This document shows positions 17,757 to 25,558 of a DNA stretch of 41,017 bases, one piece after another. Under the pieces are notes generated by a model that worked only from the letters and a program-made list of their open reading frames with translations, did not search any database and was not told where the DNA came from. The stretch covers positions 1 to 41,017 of the forward strand of contig NZ_PDHO01000036.1 in assembly GCF_002887815.1 (NCBI RefSeq), read 5' to 3'. The stretch is from Mycobacterium sp. ENV421 (GTDB lineage Bacteria; Actinomycetota; Actinomycetes; Mycobacteriales; Mycobacteriaceae). Positions within the stretch are counted from its first letter, which is position 1. Each line of letters begins with the position of its first letter. Both the position numbers and the translations under genes were made by a program.

Positions 17757-17820
17757 GCCACGCCCGGGTACCGGCCATCGCCATACTGGGCTCGACCCGG
17801 ATCCGGAAGGGGTGGCGAAG

Positions 17821-19197
17821 ATGGTCGAAACACTCGATTCGGCAGCCGTGGCGCAACTGCCGCTGGCGCCGAAGAATCCGCTGCCGTATGGGCAGCGGCT
17901 CAATGCGGCACGCGCGCTGGCCACCGGACCGGCGGTGTTGCGCGATGCCGGCGGTCCGGTGACGCGCAACGTGTTGGGGCCCAAGTGGCTGATGCCCCCG
18001 GTCGTCGTCGTCACCTCACCGCAGGGCGTACGCGATGTGCTGAGCCGCACGGACGCGTTCGTCGACCGTGGCACGCTGCCCTGGATGGTCGCTCATCGCC
18101 GTCTCGTCGGGGGGAACATGCTCGACCTTCCCCACGACGAATGGCTGCGCCGCAGGCGGACGATACAACCACTGTTCACCAGACAAAGCGTGACCCGATT
18201 CGCCGGGCACATGACCGAGGCAGCCGAACAAACCACGCGACGCTGGTCGAACAAAGCCGAGGTCGACTTTGCCGCAGACATCCCCGCGATGACGCTGCGC
18301 GCGCTCGGCCTTTCGATACTCGGTCAAGACCTCGGCGCGCGGGCGGAGTCGGTGGGACCCGCGATGCGCGCAGCGTTCAAATGGGTGGCCGATCGGGCCA
18401 CGCGGCCGATTAACGCACCCTGGTGGGTGTCCACTCCGAAGCGACGACAAGCCCAGCGGGCCACCGATGCGGTGCGCCAGCTTGGGACCGAGATTCTGCG
18501 GGAATGCCGGGCCGACCCCGGCCGGGACGCACCGGTGGTGCACGCGCTGATCGCGGCCACCGATCCGCAGACCGGACGAGCGCTTAGCGACGACGAGATC
18601 TGCGACCAGCTCTGCGAGTTCATGTTCGCCGGACACGACACCGTCAGCACCGTCCTGACGTATGCGCTGTGGGCGTTGGGCCGCCACCGCGACCTGCAGG
18701 ACCGAGTGGCCGCGGAGGTTGCCGGCGTCGGGGACCACTCACTGACACCTGATGACGTTGCGCGACTGGGCTTTTCGGTGCGGGTCTTGCACGAGGCGAT
18801 GCGGCTGTGTCCCCCGGGCCCCAGCCTGCCGAGGATGGTGATGAAGGACATCGACGTCGCCGGCTACCGGGTCGAAGCCGGCACGGTGGTGATCGTCGGG
18901 GCCTACGCCATGCACCGCGACCCGGCCCTGTGGGATGACCCGCTCGAATTCGATCCCGACCGATTCAGCCCGGAGAACTCCAAGAGCCGCGATCGCTGGC
19001 AGTACGTCCCGTTCGGCGGCGGACCGCGTGCCTGCAGCGGCAGTCATTTCGTCATGCTCGAATCCACCCTGGCCCTCGCCACGATCATCCGAGCAACCGA
19101 AATCCGTTCGCTCGACCAGGATTTCCCCATTGCGACCCCGTTCACGCTGATTCCGGCCGGGCCCATCCGCGCCGCGGTACGCACACGGGCCGCGTAA
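17821..19197 (+). CDS. Cytochrome P450
   Basis: A 458-residue P450 monooxygenase. The I-helix oxygen-activation motif is MFAGHDTVSTVLTYALW, the K-helix ExxR is HEAMRLCPPGPSLPRM, the PERF-like region is FDPDRFSPEN, and the haem-binding loop is PFGGGPRACSGSHF with Cys as the axial ligand. The FGGGPRxC form and the Pro-rich meander resemble the CYP4/CYP102-like class found in M. tuberculosis CYP132, CYP137 and CYP138, rather than the sterol or fatty-acid hydroxylase class of the P450 at 21088. I chose ATG 17821, which has GGAAGG at good spacing; a GTG at 17812 is an alternative but lies almost on the Shine-Dalgarno. It has no ferredoxin next to it, and the substrate is unknown. Confidence 0.92.
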   Translation: MVETLDSAAVAQLPLAPKNPLPYGQRLNAARALATGPAVLRDAGGPVTRNVLGPKWLMPPVVVVTSPQGVRDVLSRTDAFVDRGTLPWMVAHRRLVGGNMLDLPHDEWLRRRRTIQPLFTRQSVTRFAGHMTEAAEQTTRRWSNKAEVDFAADIPAMTLRALGLSILGQDLGARAESVGPAMRAAFKWVADRATRPINAPWWVSTPKRRQAQRATDAVRQLGTEILRECRADPGRDAPVVHALIAATDPQTGRALSDDEICDQLCEFMFAGHDTVSTVLTYALWALGRHRDLQDRVAAEVAGVGDHSLTPDDVARLGFSVRVLHEAMRLCPPGPSLPRMVMKDIDVAGYRVEAGTVVIVGAYAMHRDPALWDDPLEFDPDRFSPENSKSRDRWQYVPFGGGPRACSGSHFVMLESTLALATIIRATEIRSLDQDFPIATPFTLIPAGPIRAAVRTRAA

Positions 19198-19206
19198 TTT
19201 CCTGTC

Positions 19207-19229
19207 TGTCGCCCGAGACGGGGCCGACA
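19207..19229. terminator. Possible bidirectional terminator hairpin
   Basis: TGTCG and CGACA, extended by CCC pairing with GGG across one bulge, form an imperfect stem in the 87-base gap between the convergent P450 and aldehyde dehydrogenase genes. It has no T-run. Confidence 0.35.
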
Positions 19230-19284
19230 CAAGCGCCGAGGTCATGACCTCAACCACGCGGCCCGGCGGCAGCTGTGAACGCGC

Positions 19285-20811
19285 TTATTCCTCCTCAGGC
19301 AGGGCTAGCGACCAGAAGCGTGACTGGCGATCATTTGTCAGGCTCATGTAGACGTGTTTAGTTTCAGTGAAATCGAAGAACCCTTCTTCGCCGAGTTCGC
19401 GGCCGATACCGCTTTGGCGGTACCCGCCGAACGGGGCGTCGGGGCGCAGCTGATGGTGGTCGTTGATCCACACCGTGCCGGCGCGTAAACGACGGCTGAT
19501 GTCGTAAGCGTTGACCATGCTGGTGGACCACACCGTCGCCGCCAGCCCGTATATCGTGTCGTTGGCCAGGCGTACCGCGTCGTCGATGGAGTCGTAGCCG
19601 ATGACGGATAGGACAGGTCCGAAGAGCTCCTGACGAGCCATCGACGTGTCATTGGTGAGGTTGTGGATCACCGTCGGCTGGAAGAAGTAGCCGTCGCCGA
19701 TTTCGGCGCGACGACCACCGCAAGCCACTGTGGCGCCCGCGACCGCGGCATCGTTGACAAGGCGTTCCAGCTCGGCAGCCTTCTCGGCTGAGATTACCGG
19801 GCCAAGGTCGGTCTCCGGGTTGCGCGTGTCTCCCAACCGGATGGTGGCGGCGCGCCGCACCAGTCGGTCGATGAGTTCGTCTTCGCGCCCGCGGGGCACG
19901 AAGACCCGGCTGCCCGCTTCGCAGCACTGCCCGGCGAAGAAGTTGATGCCGAACAGCACGCCGTCAACGACGAGATCGAAGTCGGCGTCGGGCAGGATGA
20001 CAGACGGCGACTTCCCGCCGAGTTCGAGGGTGACGTTCTTTAACGTCTGCGCAGCCCCGGCGGCGACGCTGCGCCCGACTGCGGTGCTGCCGGTGAACGT
20101 GACGTGGTCCACGAGGGGACTTTCGACGAGGTGTTGGCCCACTTCGACGTCCCCGGCGACGACGTTGAACTGTCCGGGGGGAAGTTCGGTTCGCGACAAC
20201 GCGTCAGCGAGCAGCATCGCCGACAGCGGTGTGCGCGGGTTGGGCTTGAGCACGACGCTGTTGCCCATCAGCAGTGCGGGAATGACCTTCCACACGGCCA
20301 ACAAGAACGGGAAGTTGAAGGGCGTGATGGCGGCGATCACGCCCTCGGGTTCCCGCACGAGGTGGCTGACGCTGAACGGCGGCGAATGGAATCCCAAGGG
20401 CTGCTCCAGTCGCAGGCTTGGGGCCACATCGAGGAAATGCTGGCTGTGGGCCAGGGCGAATCCGACGTGCAGACCCCTCGCCGTCTTGATCGGAGACCCG
20501 CATTCGGCGATTTCCGCTTCGAGGAGGGCGTCCTGGTTTTCCACCAGGTAGTCGACGGCTGGCTGCAGCGCTCGGACCCTGCTTCGCACGTCCAGGCCGG
20601 CCCAGCGGCCCTCGTCGAAGGCCTTGCGGGCACAGGCGACCGCCGCCTCGACGTCGGCGATCCCTCCGTCGGCGACATCGCCGACGACGGTCGCGGTGGC
20701 CGGGTCGATGACCTCCCTGCGTTTGCCACTGACGGCGGGACGCCATGTCCCGCCGATGTATTGCTCGAATCGCCATCGCACATCGGATTTCAGCGGTGTC
20801 GTCGTTGTCAT
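19285..20811 (-). CDS. NAD(P)-dependent aldehyde dehydrogenase
   Basis: A 508-residue member of the aldehyde dehydrogenase superfamily, of normal length. It has the cofactor and proton-relay region PFNFPFLLAVWKVIPALLMG and VVLKPNPRTP, the TFTGSTAVGR Rossmann segment, the general-base motif LELGGKSPSV (Glu), and the nucleophile motif FFAGQCCEAGSRVFV (Cys). The C-terminal FGPVLSV and FGGYRQSGIGRELG segments are also present. It resembles betaine-aldehyde and other broad-range dehydrogenases. It is the last gene of the - strand operon (alcohol dehydrogenase, P450, ferredoxin, this gene), so it most likely oxidises the aldehyde made by that pathway to a carboxylate for the acyl-CoA synthetase at 25559. 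Confidence 0.94.
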   Translation of the reverse strand: MTTTTPLKSDVRWRFEQYIGGTWRPAVSGKRREVIDPATATVVGDVADGGIADVEAAVACARKAFDEGRWAGLDVRSRVRALQPAVDYLVENQDALLEAEIAECGSPIKTARGLHVGFALAHSQHFLDVAPSLRLEQPLGFHSPPFSVSHLVREPEGVIAAITPFNFPFLLAVWKVIPALLMGNSVVLKPNPRTPLSAMLLADALSRTELPPGQFNVVAGDVEVGQHLVESPLVDHVTFTGSTAVGRSVAAGAAQTLKNVTLELGGKSPSVILPDADFDLVVDGVLFGINFFAGQCCEAGSRVFVPRGREDELIDRLVRRAATIRLGDTRNPETDLGPVISAEKAAELERLVNDAAVAGATVACGGRRAEIGDGYFFQPTVIHNLTNDTSMARQELFGPVLSVIGYDSIDDAVRLANDTIYGLAATVWSTSMVNAYDISRRLRAGTVWINDHHQLRPDAPFGGYRQSGIGRELGEEGFFDFTETKHVYMSLTNDRQSRFWSLALPEEE

Positions 20812-20866
20812 CGTGGGTCTCGCTTTGCTGGTTGTAAGACGGTTTTGGTCAGCGGGTGACGAGCTG

Positions 20867-21091
20867 TCAATCGTGGTAGCGAATCGTGATCGCGTGTTCG
20901 GGGCACGCCTGTGCGCCTTCCTCTGCTTCGTTGACCAACTCTGCCGGTACGGGATTGACGATCACGACGGACTTTCCTTCGTCGTCGAGGTCGTACACCG
21001 CAGGTGCCAGTGAGTGGCAGCGGGCGTGGCCCATGCACCCGTTGAGGTCGACGGTGACCTCTGCGGATTTGCTGGTCACGGGATTTCTCAC
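20867..21091 (-). CDS. [3Fe-4S]-type ferredoxin of a P450 system
   Basis: A ferredoxin of about 70 residues with the cluster motif CMGHARC and later ACPEHAI, that is CXXHXXC...CP, in which His replaces the fourth cluster cysteine. Mycobacterial ferredoxins paired with P450s commonly have this CXX?XXC(X)nCP arrangement, which favours a [3Fe-4S] cluster. The GTG at 21091 overlaps the P450 stop (GTGA) and has GAGG at good spacing; a GTG at 21079 gives a product four residues shorter and is equally like known relatives. Its job is to pass electrons from a reductase, plausibly the FprA-like protein at 24006, to the P450 directly upstream. Confidence 0.9.
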   Translation of the reverse strand: MRNPVTSKSAEVTVDLNGCMGHARCHSLAPAVYDLDDEGKSVVIVNPVPAELVNEAEEGAQACPEHAITIRYHD

Positions 21092-22362
21092 GACTTGGCC
21101 TCGAAGATCACCGGCAAAGACTTCACACCCCAGGTGTCTCCGGTGTGCCACACCGGTGGCTTGTCGGGATCCAGCCGGTATTCGGGTGTGCCGCGCCGGA
21201 ACATCTCCTGCAACAGGATTTTGATCTCCTTGCGCGCGACATGGGCGCCCAGGCAGCGATGAATGCCCGATCCGAACCCGACGTGGCGGTTGGGTTTGCG
21301 ATCCGCCAGGAATTCGTCGGGGTTGTCGAACTCTTCGGGGTCCCGGTTCGCCGACGGCCACAATAGAAGCAGGCGGTCGCCCGTGCTGAGGTTCTGCCCA
21401 GCGAACTCGCACGGCTCGGTGACGGTGCGGGCCAGACCCGGCACCGGGGAGATGTATCGGATCAGCTCTTCGATGGCGACGTCGAGTGCCTTCGAGTCCT
21501 CGATTCGTGATTTGATCTCGTCGCGAATCGAGGGATTCGTGGCGAACAGCAACAGCATTCGGCTGATCGCGCTCGCTGTGGTGTCGAACCCCGCGGGCAC
21601 CAGCAGTAGGCAAAAGCCCAGAATCTCCTCATCGGTCAGCTTCACGCCCTCGACATGCGCCTGATCGAGTTCACTGATCAGGTCATCACCGTAGCCGTTT
21701 TCTCGTAGGTTGGTGAGCAGCGCAGCGCAATAGGTCATCAGCCCCAGGCCCGCTGCTCCGGCCTTCTCAAGCTTCTGTTCGTCGGAGTCGTCCGGATCCG
21801 GCTGCAGCATCGCTACGGCGAATTCGTACATCTTGTCTCGGTCCTGTTCAGGAATTCCCAGGAAAAGCTCGAGGATAACCCGGAGCGGAAGCTGGATCGC
21901 CACCTCTTTGGCGAGGTCGACGTCGCGCTTGCCCTCGATGTTGTCGAGTAGTTCGGTGACAAGTGACCGGATCTGCCCGTCCATGTCCTCGACCCGCTTG
22001 GGGCTGAAGCGCTGGCCCACCAAGGCACGGTAGTTGGCGTGCCCAGGGGGATCCGCTTCGATGGGAATCATCGGGACGGGATTGCCGAACGGCGGTATCG
22101 TCACCGGAAACGACGAGAACCGCTCGGGGGTATGCGCGGCGTCGTAGACGTCACGATAGGTGGACATGGCGTAGAAGCCGCCATGTTCGACGGAGTGCCC
22201 GACCGGGCACGCCTCGCGCATCCGTTCGTAGATTGCCAGTCGGTGCCGTTGGGTCTCCCTGTCGTGCATGCTCAGATGCTCGATGAGCTTGTCGGCCGTG
22301 TCGGCGTCGAGCCGCGTAGGTTGTTCATCATCGACGGTGCTGTAACGCTCATGTGTCGTCAT
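21088..22362 (-). CDS. Cytochrome P450 in operon with ferredoxin and dehydrogenases
   Basis: A 424-residue soluble bacterial P450. Motifs are the I-helix LLLVPAGFDTTASAISRML, the ExxR in AIEELIRYISPVPGLAR, and the haem loop HVGFGSGIHRCLGAHVAR with the axial Cys. The class is that of mycobacterial catabolic P450s working with small ferredoxins; I cannot assign a CYP family number with confidence. It starts at ATG 22362, and its stop overlaps the ferredoxin start. Upstream is the alcohol dehydrogenase, downstream the ferredoxin and aldehyde dehydrogenase. The set hydroxylase, alcohol dehydrogenase, aldehyde dehydrogenase implies oxidation of a methyl or CH2 group to an acid. Confidence 0.94.
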   Translation of the reverse strand: MTTHERYSTVDDEQPTRLDADTADKLIEHLSMHDRETQRHRLAIYERMREACPVGHSVEHGGFYAMSTYRDVYDAAHTPERFSSFPVTIPPFGNPVPMIPIEADPPGHANYRALVGQRFSPKRVEDMDGQIRSLVTELLDNIEGKRDVDLAKEVAIQLPLRVILELFLGIPEQDRDKMYEFAVAMLQPDPDDSDEQKLEKAGAAGLGLMTYCAALLTNLRENGYGDDLISELDQAHVEGVKLTDEEILGFCLLLVPAGFDTTASAISRMLLLFATNPSIRDEIKSRIEDSKALDVAIEELIRYISPVPGLARTVTEPCEFAGQNLSTGDRLLLLWPSANRDPEEFDNPDEFLADRKPNRHVGFGSGIHRCLGAHVARKEIKILLQEMFRRGTPEYRLDPDKPPVWHTGDTWGVKSLPVIFEAKS

Positions 22363-22485
22363 CGTTAAGGTCGCTCCAATCTTCTCTTCACAAATGGGTG
22401 ATAGGTGTTGCGGGGACAGTGCGTCGGGGTTGGCGCCAAGACAGACGCGCGTCGTCCGGTCGGAACCACCACTTCTTTTGAGTGG

Positions 22486-23607
22486 CTAGTCGTCGGACAG
22501 GATGACCAGCCCGCGGATGTTGCGACCCGCGAGCATGGCCTCGTACCCGTCGTTGATTTGATCGAGCGAGTAGGTGTTGGTCACCAGCTCATCGAGTTTC
22601 AATTTGCCGGATTGATAGAGGTCGATCAACTGGGGAATGTCGGAGAACGGGTTTGAGCTGCCGTACACGGTGCCGAGGATCTGGCGCTCGAACATCACAA
22701 CGTCGAACGGAGCGATGGGCAGACTGTCGGCGCCGGCCGGCGGCACGGCGACCAGGACGGCCCGCCCAGCCTTCCCCAGCGCCTGCAGCGCCTGTCCCAG
22801 GATCGTCTCGGTCAGAACGCCGGGCGTGGCGATGGACACGTCGGCCCCTCTGTTCCAGGTGGCCTCAAGGACCGCCTCGACGGGATCGAAGGTGTTCGGG
22901 TCGACGACGTGCGTCGCGCCGAACACCTCGTAGGCGAGTTTGCGCTTGGCCTCGTCCGGTTCGACGGCCACGACGACGCGGGCACCGGACGTAGCAGCTC
23001 CCTGGATCGCGTTCATGCCGATTCCGCCGGCGCCCCAGACGACCACGGATTCGCCCGGCCGCACCTGCGCCTTGTTCACCGCCGCCCCGTAGCCGGTGGG
23101 CACGCCGCACCCGATCAGGGCTGCGGTGCGCAGCGGTACGCTCGAATCGATCTTCACCACCGAAACATCAGGCACCACCGTGTGTTCGGCGAATGTTCCC
23201 AGCAAGCACATCTGGCCAGCGCCTTGGTCTCCGACGTGGAATCGGTAGGTCCCGTCGAGTTGCGGACCGGCCAGGATGCTGGCACCCAGGTCGCACAGGT
23301 TGGAGTGTCCGGTCGCGCACGAGCGACAGTGCCCGCACGCGGGGATGAACGACAACACCACATGGTCGCCCGGCTCGACCGAGGTGACCTCGGCGCCGAT
23401 CTCTTCGATGACCCCGGCCCCTTCGTGGCCGCCGATCACCGGATACGGCATCGGAAGGTCGCCTGTTACCAGGTGGTAGTCGCTGTGACAGAGACCGGTT
23501 GCCGCCAAGCGCACCCGCACCTCGTGTGGGCCCGGTGGGTCGAGATCGACCTCCTGCACCTTGAACTGCTCGTTTTGCCCATAGAGCACTGCCGCCCGAG
23601 TCTTCAC
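22486..23607 (-). CDS. Zinc-dependent alcohol dehydrogenase (NDMA-dependent type)
   Basis: A 373-residue medium-chain dehydrogenase. Catalytic zinc ligands are in GLCHSDYH (Cys) and GGHEGAG (His-Glu). The structural-zinc lobe is ACGHCRSCATGHSNLC, and the cofactor motif is VVVWGAGGIGMNAIQGA. The sequence, including the SILAGPQLDGTYRFH lobe, is like the actinobacterial NDMA-dependent alcohol dehydrogenases, which hold NAD tightly and recycle it with a separate electron acceptor. I chose GTG 23607, preceded by AAGGGAG; the upstream in-frame extension has no family similarity. It is the first gene of the - strand operon, transcribed away from the FprA-like gene, and should oxidise the alcohol made by the P450. 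Confidence 0.92.
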   Translation of the reverse strand: MKTRAAVLYGQNEQFKVQEVDLDPPGPHEVRVRLAATGLCHSDYHLVTGDLPMPYPVIGGHEGAGVIEEIGAEVTSVEPGDHVVLSFIPACGHCRSCATGHSNLCDLGASILAGPQLDGTYRFHVGDQGAGQMCLLGTFAEHTVVPDVSVVKIDSSVPLRTAALIGCGVPTGYGAAVNKAQVRPGESVVVWGAGGIGMNAIQGAATSGARVVVAVEPDEAKRKLAYEVFGATHVVDPNTFDPVEAVLEATWNRGADVSIATPGVLTETILGQALQALGKAGRAVLVAVPPAGADSLPIAPFDVVMFERQILGTVYGSSNPFSDIPQLIDLYQSGKLKLDELVTNTYSLDQINDGYEAMLAGRNIRGLVILSDD

Positions 23608-24005
23608 GTAACTCCCTTCGTCGACACAACCACATCGATACCTGTCCACTCGCCGACGCCGGCTACCCGAAACACGCGTGTCGAATCGAAGGCCCGTCGT
23701 CGTTGTCGGTATGTGACAAAAGCCATTGATGTGACTTCTATCATTGAGTATGATGATCATACGTCATACCCGCATGCCTGACAAGATCGTAGATCCGCCG
23801 GATTCTGCCCGTACTGATGATCGCCAGCACAAATTTTGCCAGTTTCCTGGGCAGGAAGTGGGAGTTCTGTCATGGCGGACCGGGCCGAGCAAGATCGAAG
23901 AGGTACCTCAATAGTGATGAAAATTAGCCTACCCTTGCCGTCGCCGGCATCGCTGTACGGCTCAGGGGAGGGCAGCCTGGCCGGTCAGCAGACGCCGAGG
24001 TCGGC
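23608..24005. promoter_or_regulatory. Divergent control region between the P450 operon and the fprA operon
   Basis: About 400 bases with no coding potential separate the two divergent operons. It is noticeably more AT-rich around 23700-23770 than the flanking genes. It contains the perfect inverted repeat GTATGAT-G-ATCATAC at 23748-23762. No regulator gene is next to it, so control probably comes from an unlinked or distant regulator. Confidence 0.5.
23748..23762. promoter_or_regulatory. Palindromic operator candidate GTATGAT-G-ATCATAC
   Basis: Two perfect 7-bp arms around one base lie centrally in the divergent region between alcohol dehydrogenase and fprA. This size and symmetry suit a TetR or GntR dimer controlling both operons. 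Confidence 0.5.
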
Positions 24006-25454
24006 GTGACCCACTCCTTCGCCCCCGGCGGCGAAGCTCGCGGACCCGCACGGATCGCTGTCGTCGGCGCGGGTCCGGCCGGCTTGTACGCGGTGACCGA
24101 ACTTGTCGAGTCGGGTCACCCGGTGAAGATCGACGTGTTCGAACGGCTGCCCTCGCCGTTCGGGCTCGTCAGGTACGGAGTCGCGCCGGACAACCAGAAG
24201 ATCAAGTCGGTCGCACGCGTTCTGGGCGCACCCTTCACCGGCCATTCGGGCACGGTCCGTTTTCTGGGAAACGTCACTGTCGGCCGTGATATCAGCCGAC
24301 GCGAGTTGCGAGGATTTTACGACGCCGTCATCTACGCGTTCGGCGCGGAAGAAGGCCGGGTGCTGGACGTAGCCGGTAGCCGCCTGCCGGGCAGCTTTGC
24401 GGCCAAAGAATTCGTCGGCTGGTATTCCGGACATCCCGATGCTGCCGAACGCAACTTCCCGTTGCACGGTCGGGGTGTGGCCGTAGTAGGGGCCGGCAAC
24501 GTCGCCCTCGACGTCGCGCGAGTGCTCGCGCGCAGCGCCGAGGAGATCGCCGCCACCGACGTGCCCGACCAGGTTGTCACCGCACTTCGCGCCAGCGCCA
24601 TCACCGACATCTATCTGCTGTGCCGACGCGGCCCCGCGCAGATGAAGTTCACACCGGTCGAACTGCGCGAACTCGGCGAACTGTCCAACGCCGATCTCAC
24701 TATCGATCCGACCGAATTGGCGTTGAGCGAAAGCGAGCGAGTCGAGCTGTCGGGAAGGCCCCAGCTCGAACGCATGGTTTCAACGCTGCGGCAGTGGGCG
24801 GATCGGCCGCTGCAGGGCAAACCGAGGAGACTGCACCTGAGATTCCTCCGCAGCCCCGTCGCCATCCTCGGCGACACCCACGTCAATGCCCTGGTTATCG
24901 AGCGCAACGAGCTGACCGACGACGGCCAAGCGCGCGGTTCAGGCCAGTACGAGGTGCTCGACGTGAACCTGGTGCTGCATGCCGTCGGTTACCAGGTGCG
25001 TCCGGTAGCCGACTTGCCCTACGACGGCGGCACGCACACCATCCGCAACCAGGGAGGCCGCCTGATGGACGGACCGGGCCAGTTCCTGCCGGGCGAGTAC
25101 GTGACCGGCTGGGCGAAGCGCGGCCCCAGTGGCGTGATCGGCACCAATCGGGCCGACGCCGCCGAGACGGTCAAGAACGTGCTGGCCGACCTGCCCGCCC
25201 TGGCATCACCGACGCACGACGACTACCAGACGGTCACCGAACTGCTCGAGCAACGCGGAGTCGAGGTCGTGGACTGGGCGGGATGGCTGCGGCTGGACTC
25301 CCACGAAATTCAGGCCGGTGAGCATCGAGGAAGCCCCCGGGTCAAGACCCCGGAGCTGGCCGCCATGCTCGATCACGCCAACCCCCTGGCACACGACGCC
25401 CCGACGGACGCCGCGGCCGGCACCCCGAGCCCCGCCGGGCGAACACCAGGATGA
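24006..25454 (+). CDS. fprA: FprA-like NADPH:ferredoxin reductase
   Basis: A 482-residue FAD flavoprotein of the adrenodoxin-reductase family, like mycobacterial FprA. The FAD dinucleotide motif GAGPAGLYAV is at residues 21-30, the conserved SPFGLVRYGVAPDNQKIK at about 50-67, and the NADP motif VVGAGNVALDVARVL at about 160-174. A CRRGPAQMKFT segment and the C-terminal GWAKRGPSGVIGTN follow. No N-terminal ferredoxin domain is present, unlike FprB. The start is GTG 24006. It is likely the electron donor for the ferredoxin at 20867 and thereby the P450 at 21088, which completes a class I P450 system in one locus. It leads the + strand operon with the acyl-CoA synthetase. Confidence 0.93.
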   Translation: MTHSFAPGGEARGPARIAVVGAGPAGLYAVTELVESGHPVKIDVFERLPSPFGLVRYGVAPDNQKIKSVARVLGAPFTGHSGTVRFLGNVTVGRDISRRELRGFYDAVIYAFGAEEGRVLDVAGSRLPGSFAAKEFVGWYSGHPDAAERNFPLHGRGVAVVGAGNVALDVARVLARSAEEIAATDVPDQVVTALRASAITDIYLLCRRGPAQMKFTPVELRELGELSNADLTIDPTELALSESERVELSGRPQLERMVSTLRQWADRPLQGKPRRLHLRFLRSPVAILGDTHVNALVIERNELTDDGQARGSGQYEVLDVNLVLHAVGYQVRPVADLPYDGGTHTIRNQGGRLMDGPGQFLPGEYVTGWAKRGPSGVIGTNRADAAETVKNVLADLPALASPTHDDYQTVTELLEQRGVEVVDWAGWLRLDSHEIQAGEHRGSPRVKTPELAAMLDHANPLAHDAPTDAAAGTPSPAGRTPG

Positions 25455-25558
25455 CCCGGACGTATCGAGTGATGTGCCTGAGAGCCCGCCCGCACCGGCA
25501 CCCAAAGTCGACATCCCAACCCAGGCCCACAACACAGTCTCTGCGAAGGAGCTAAGAC

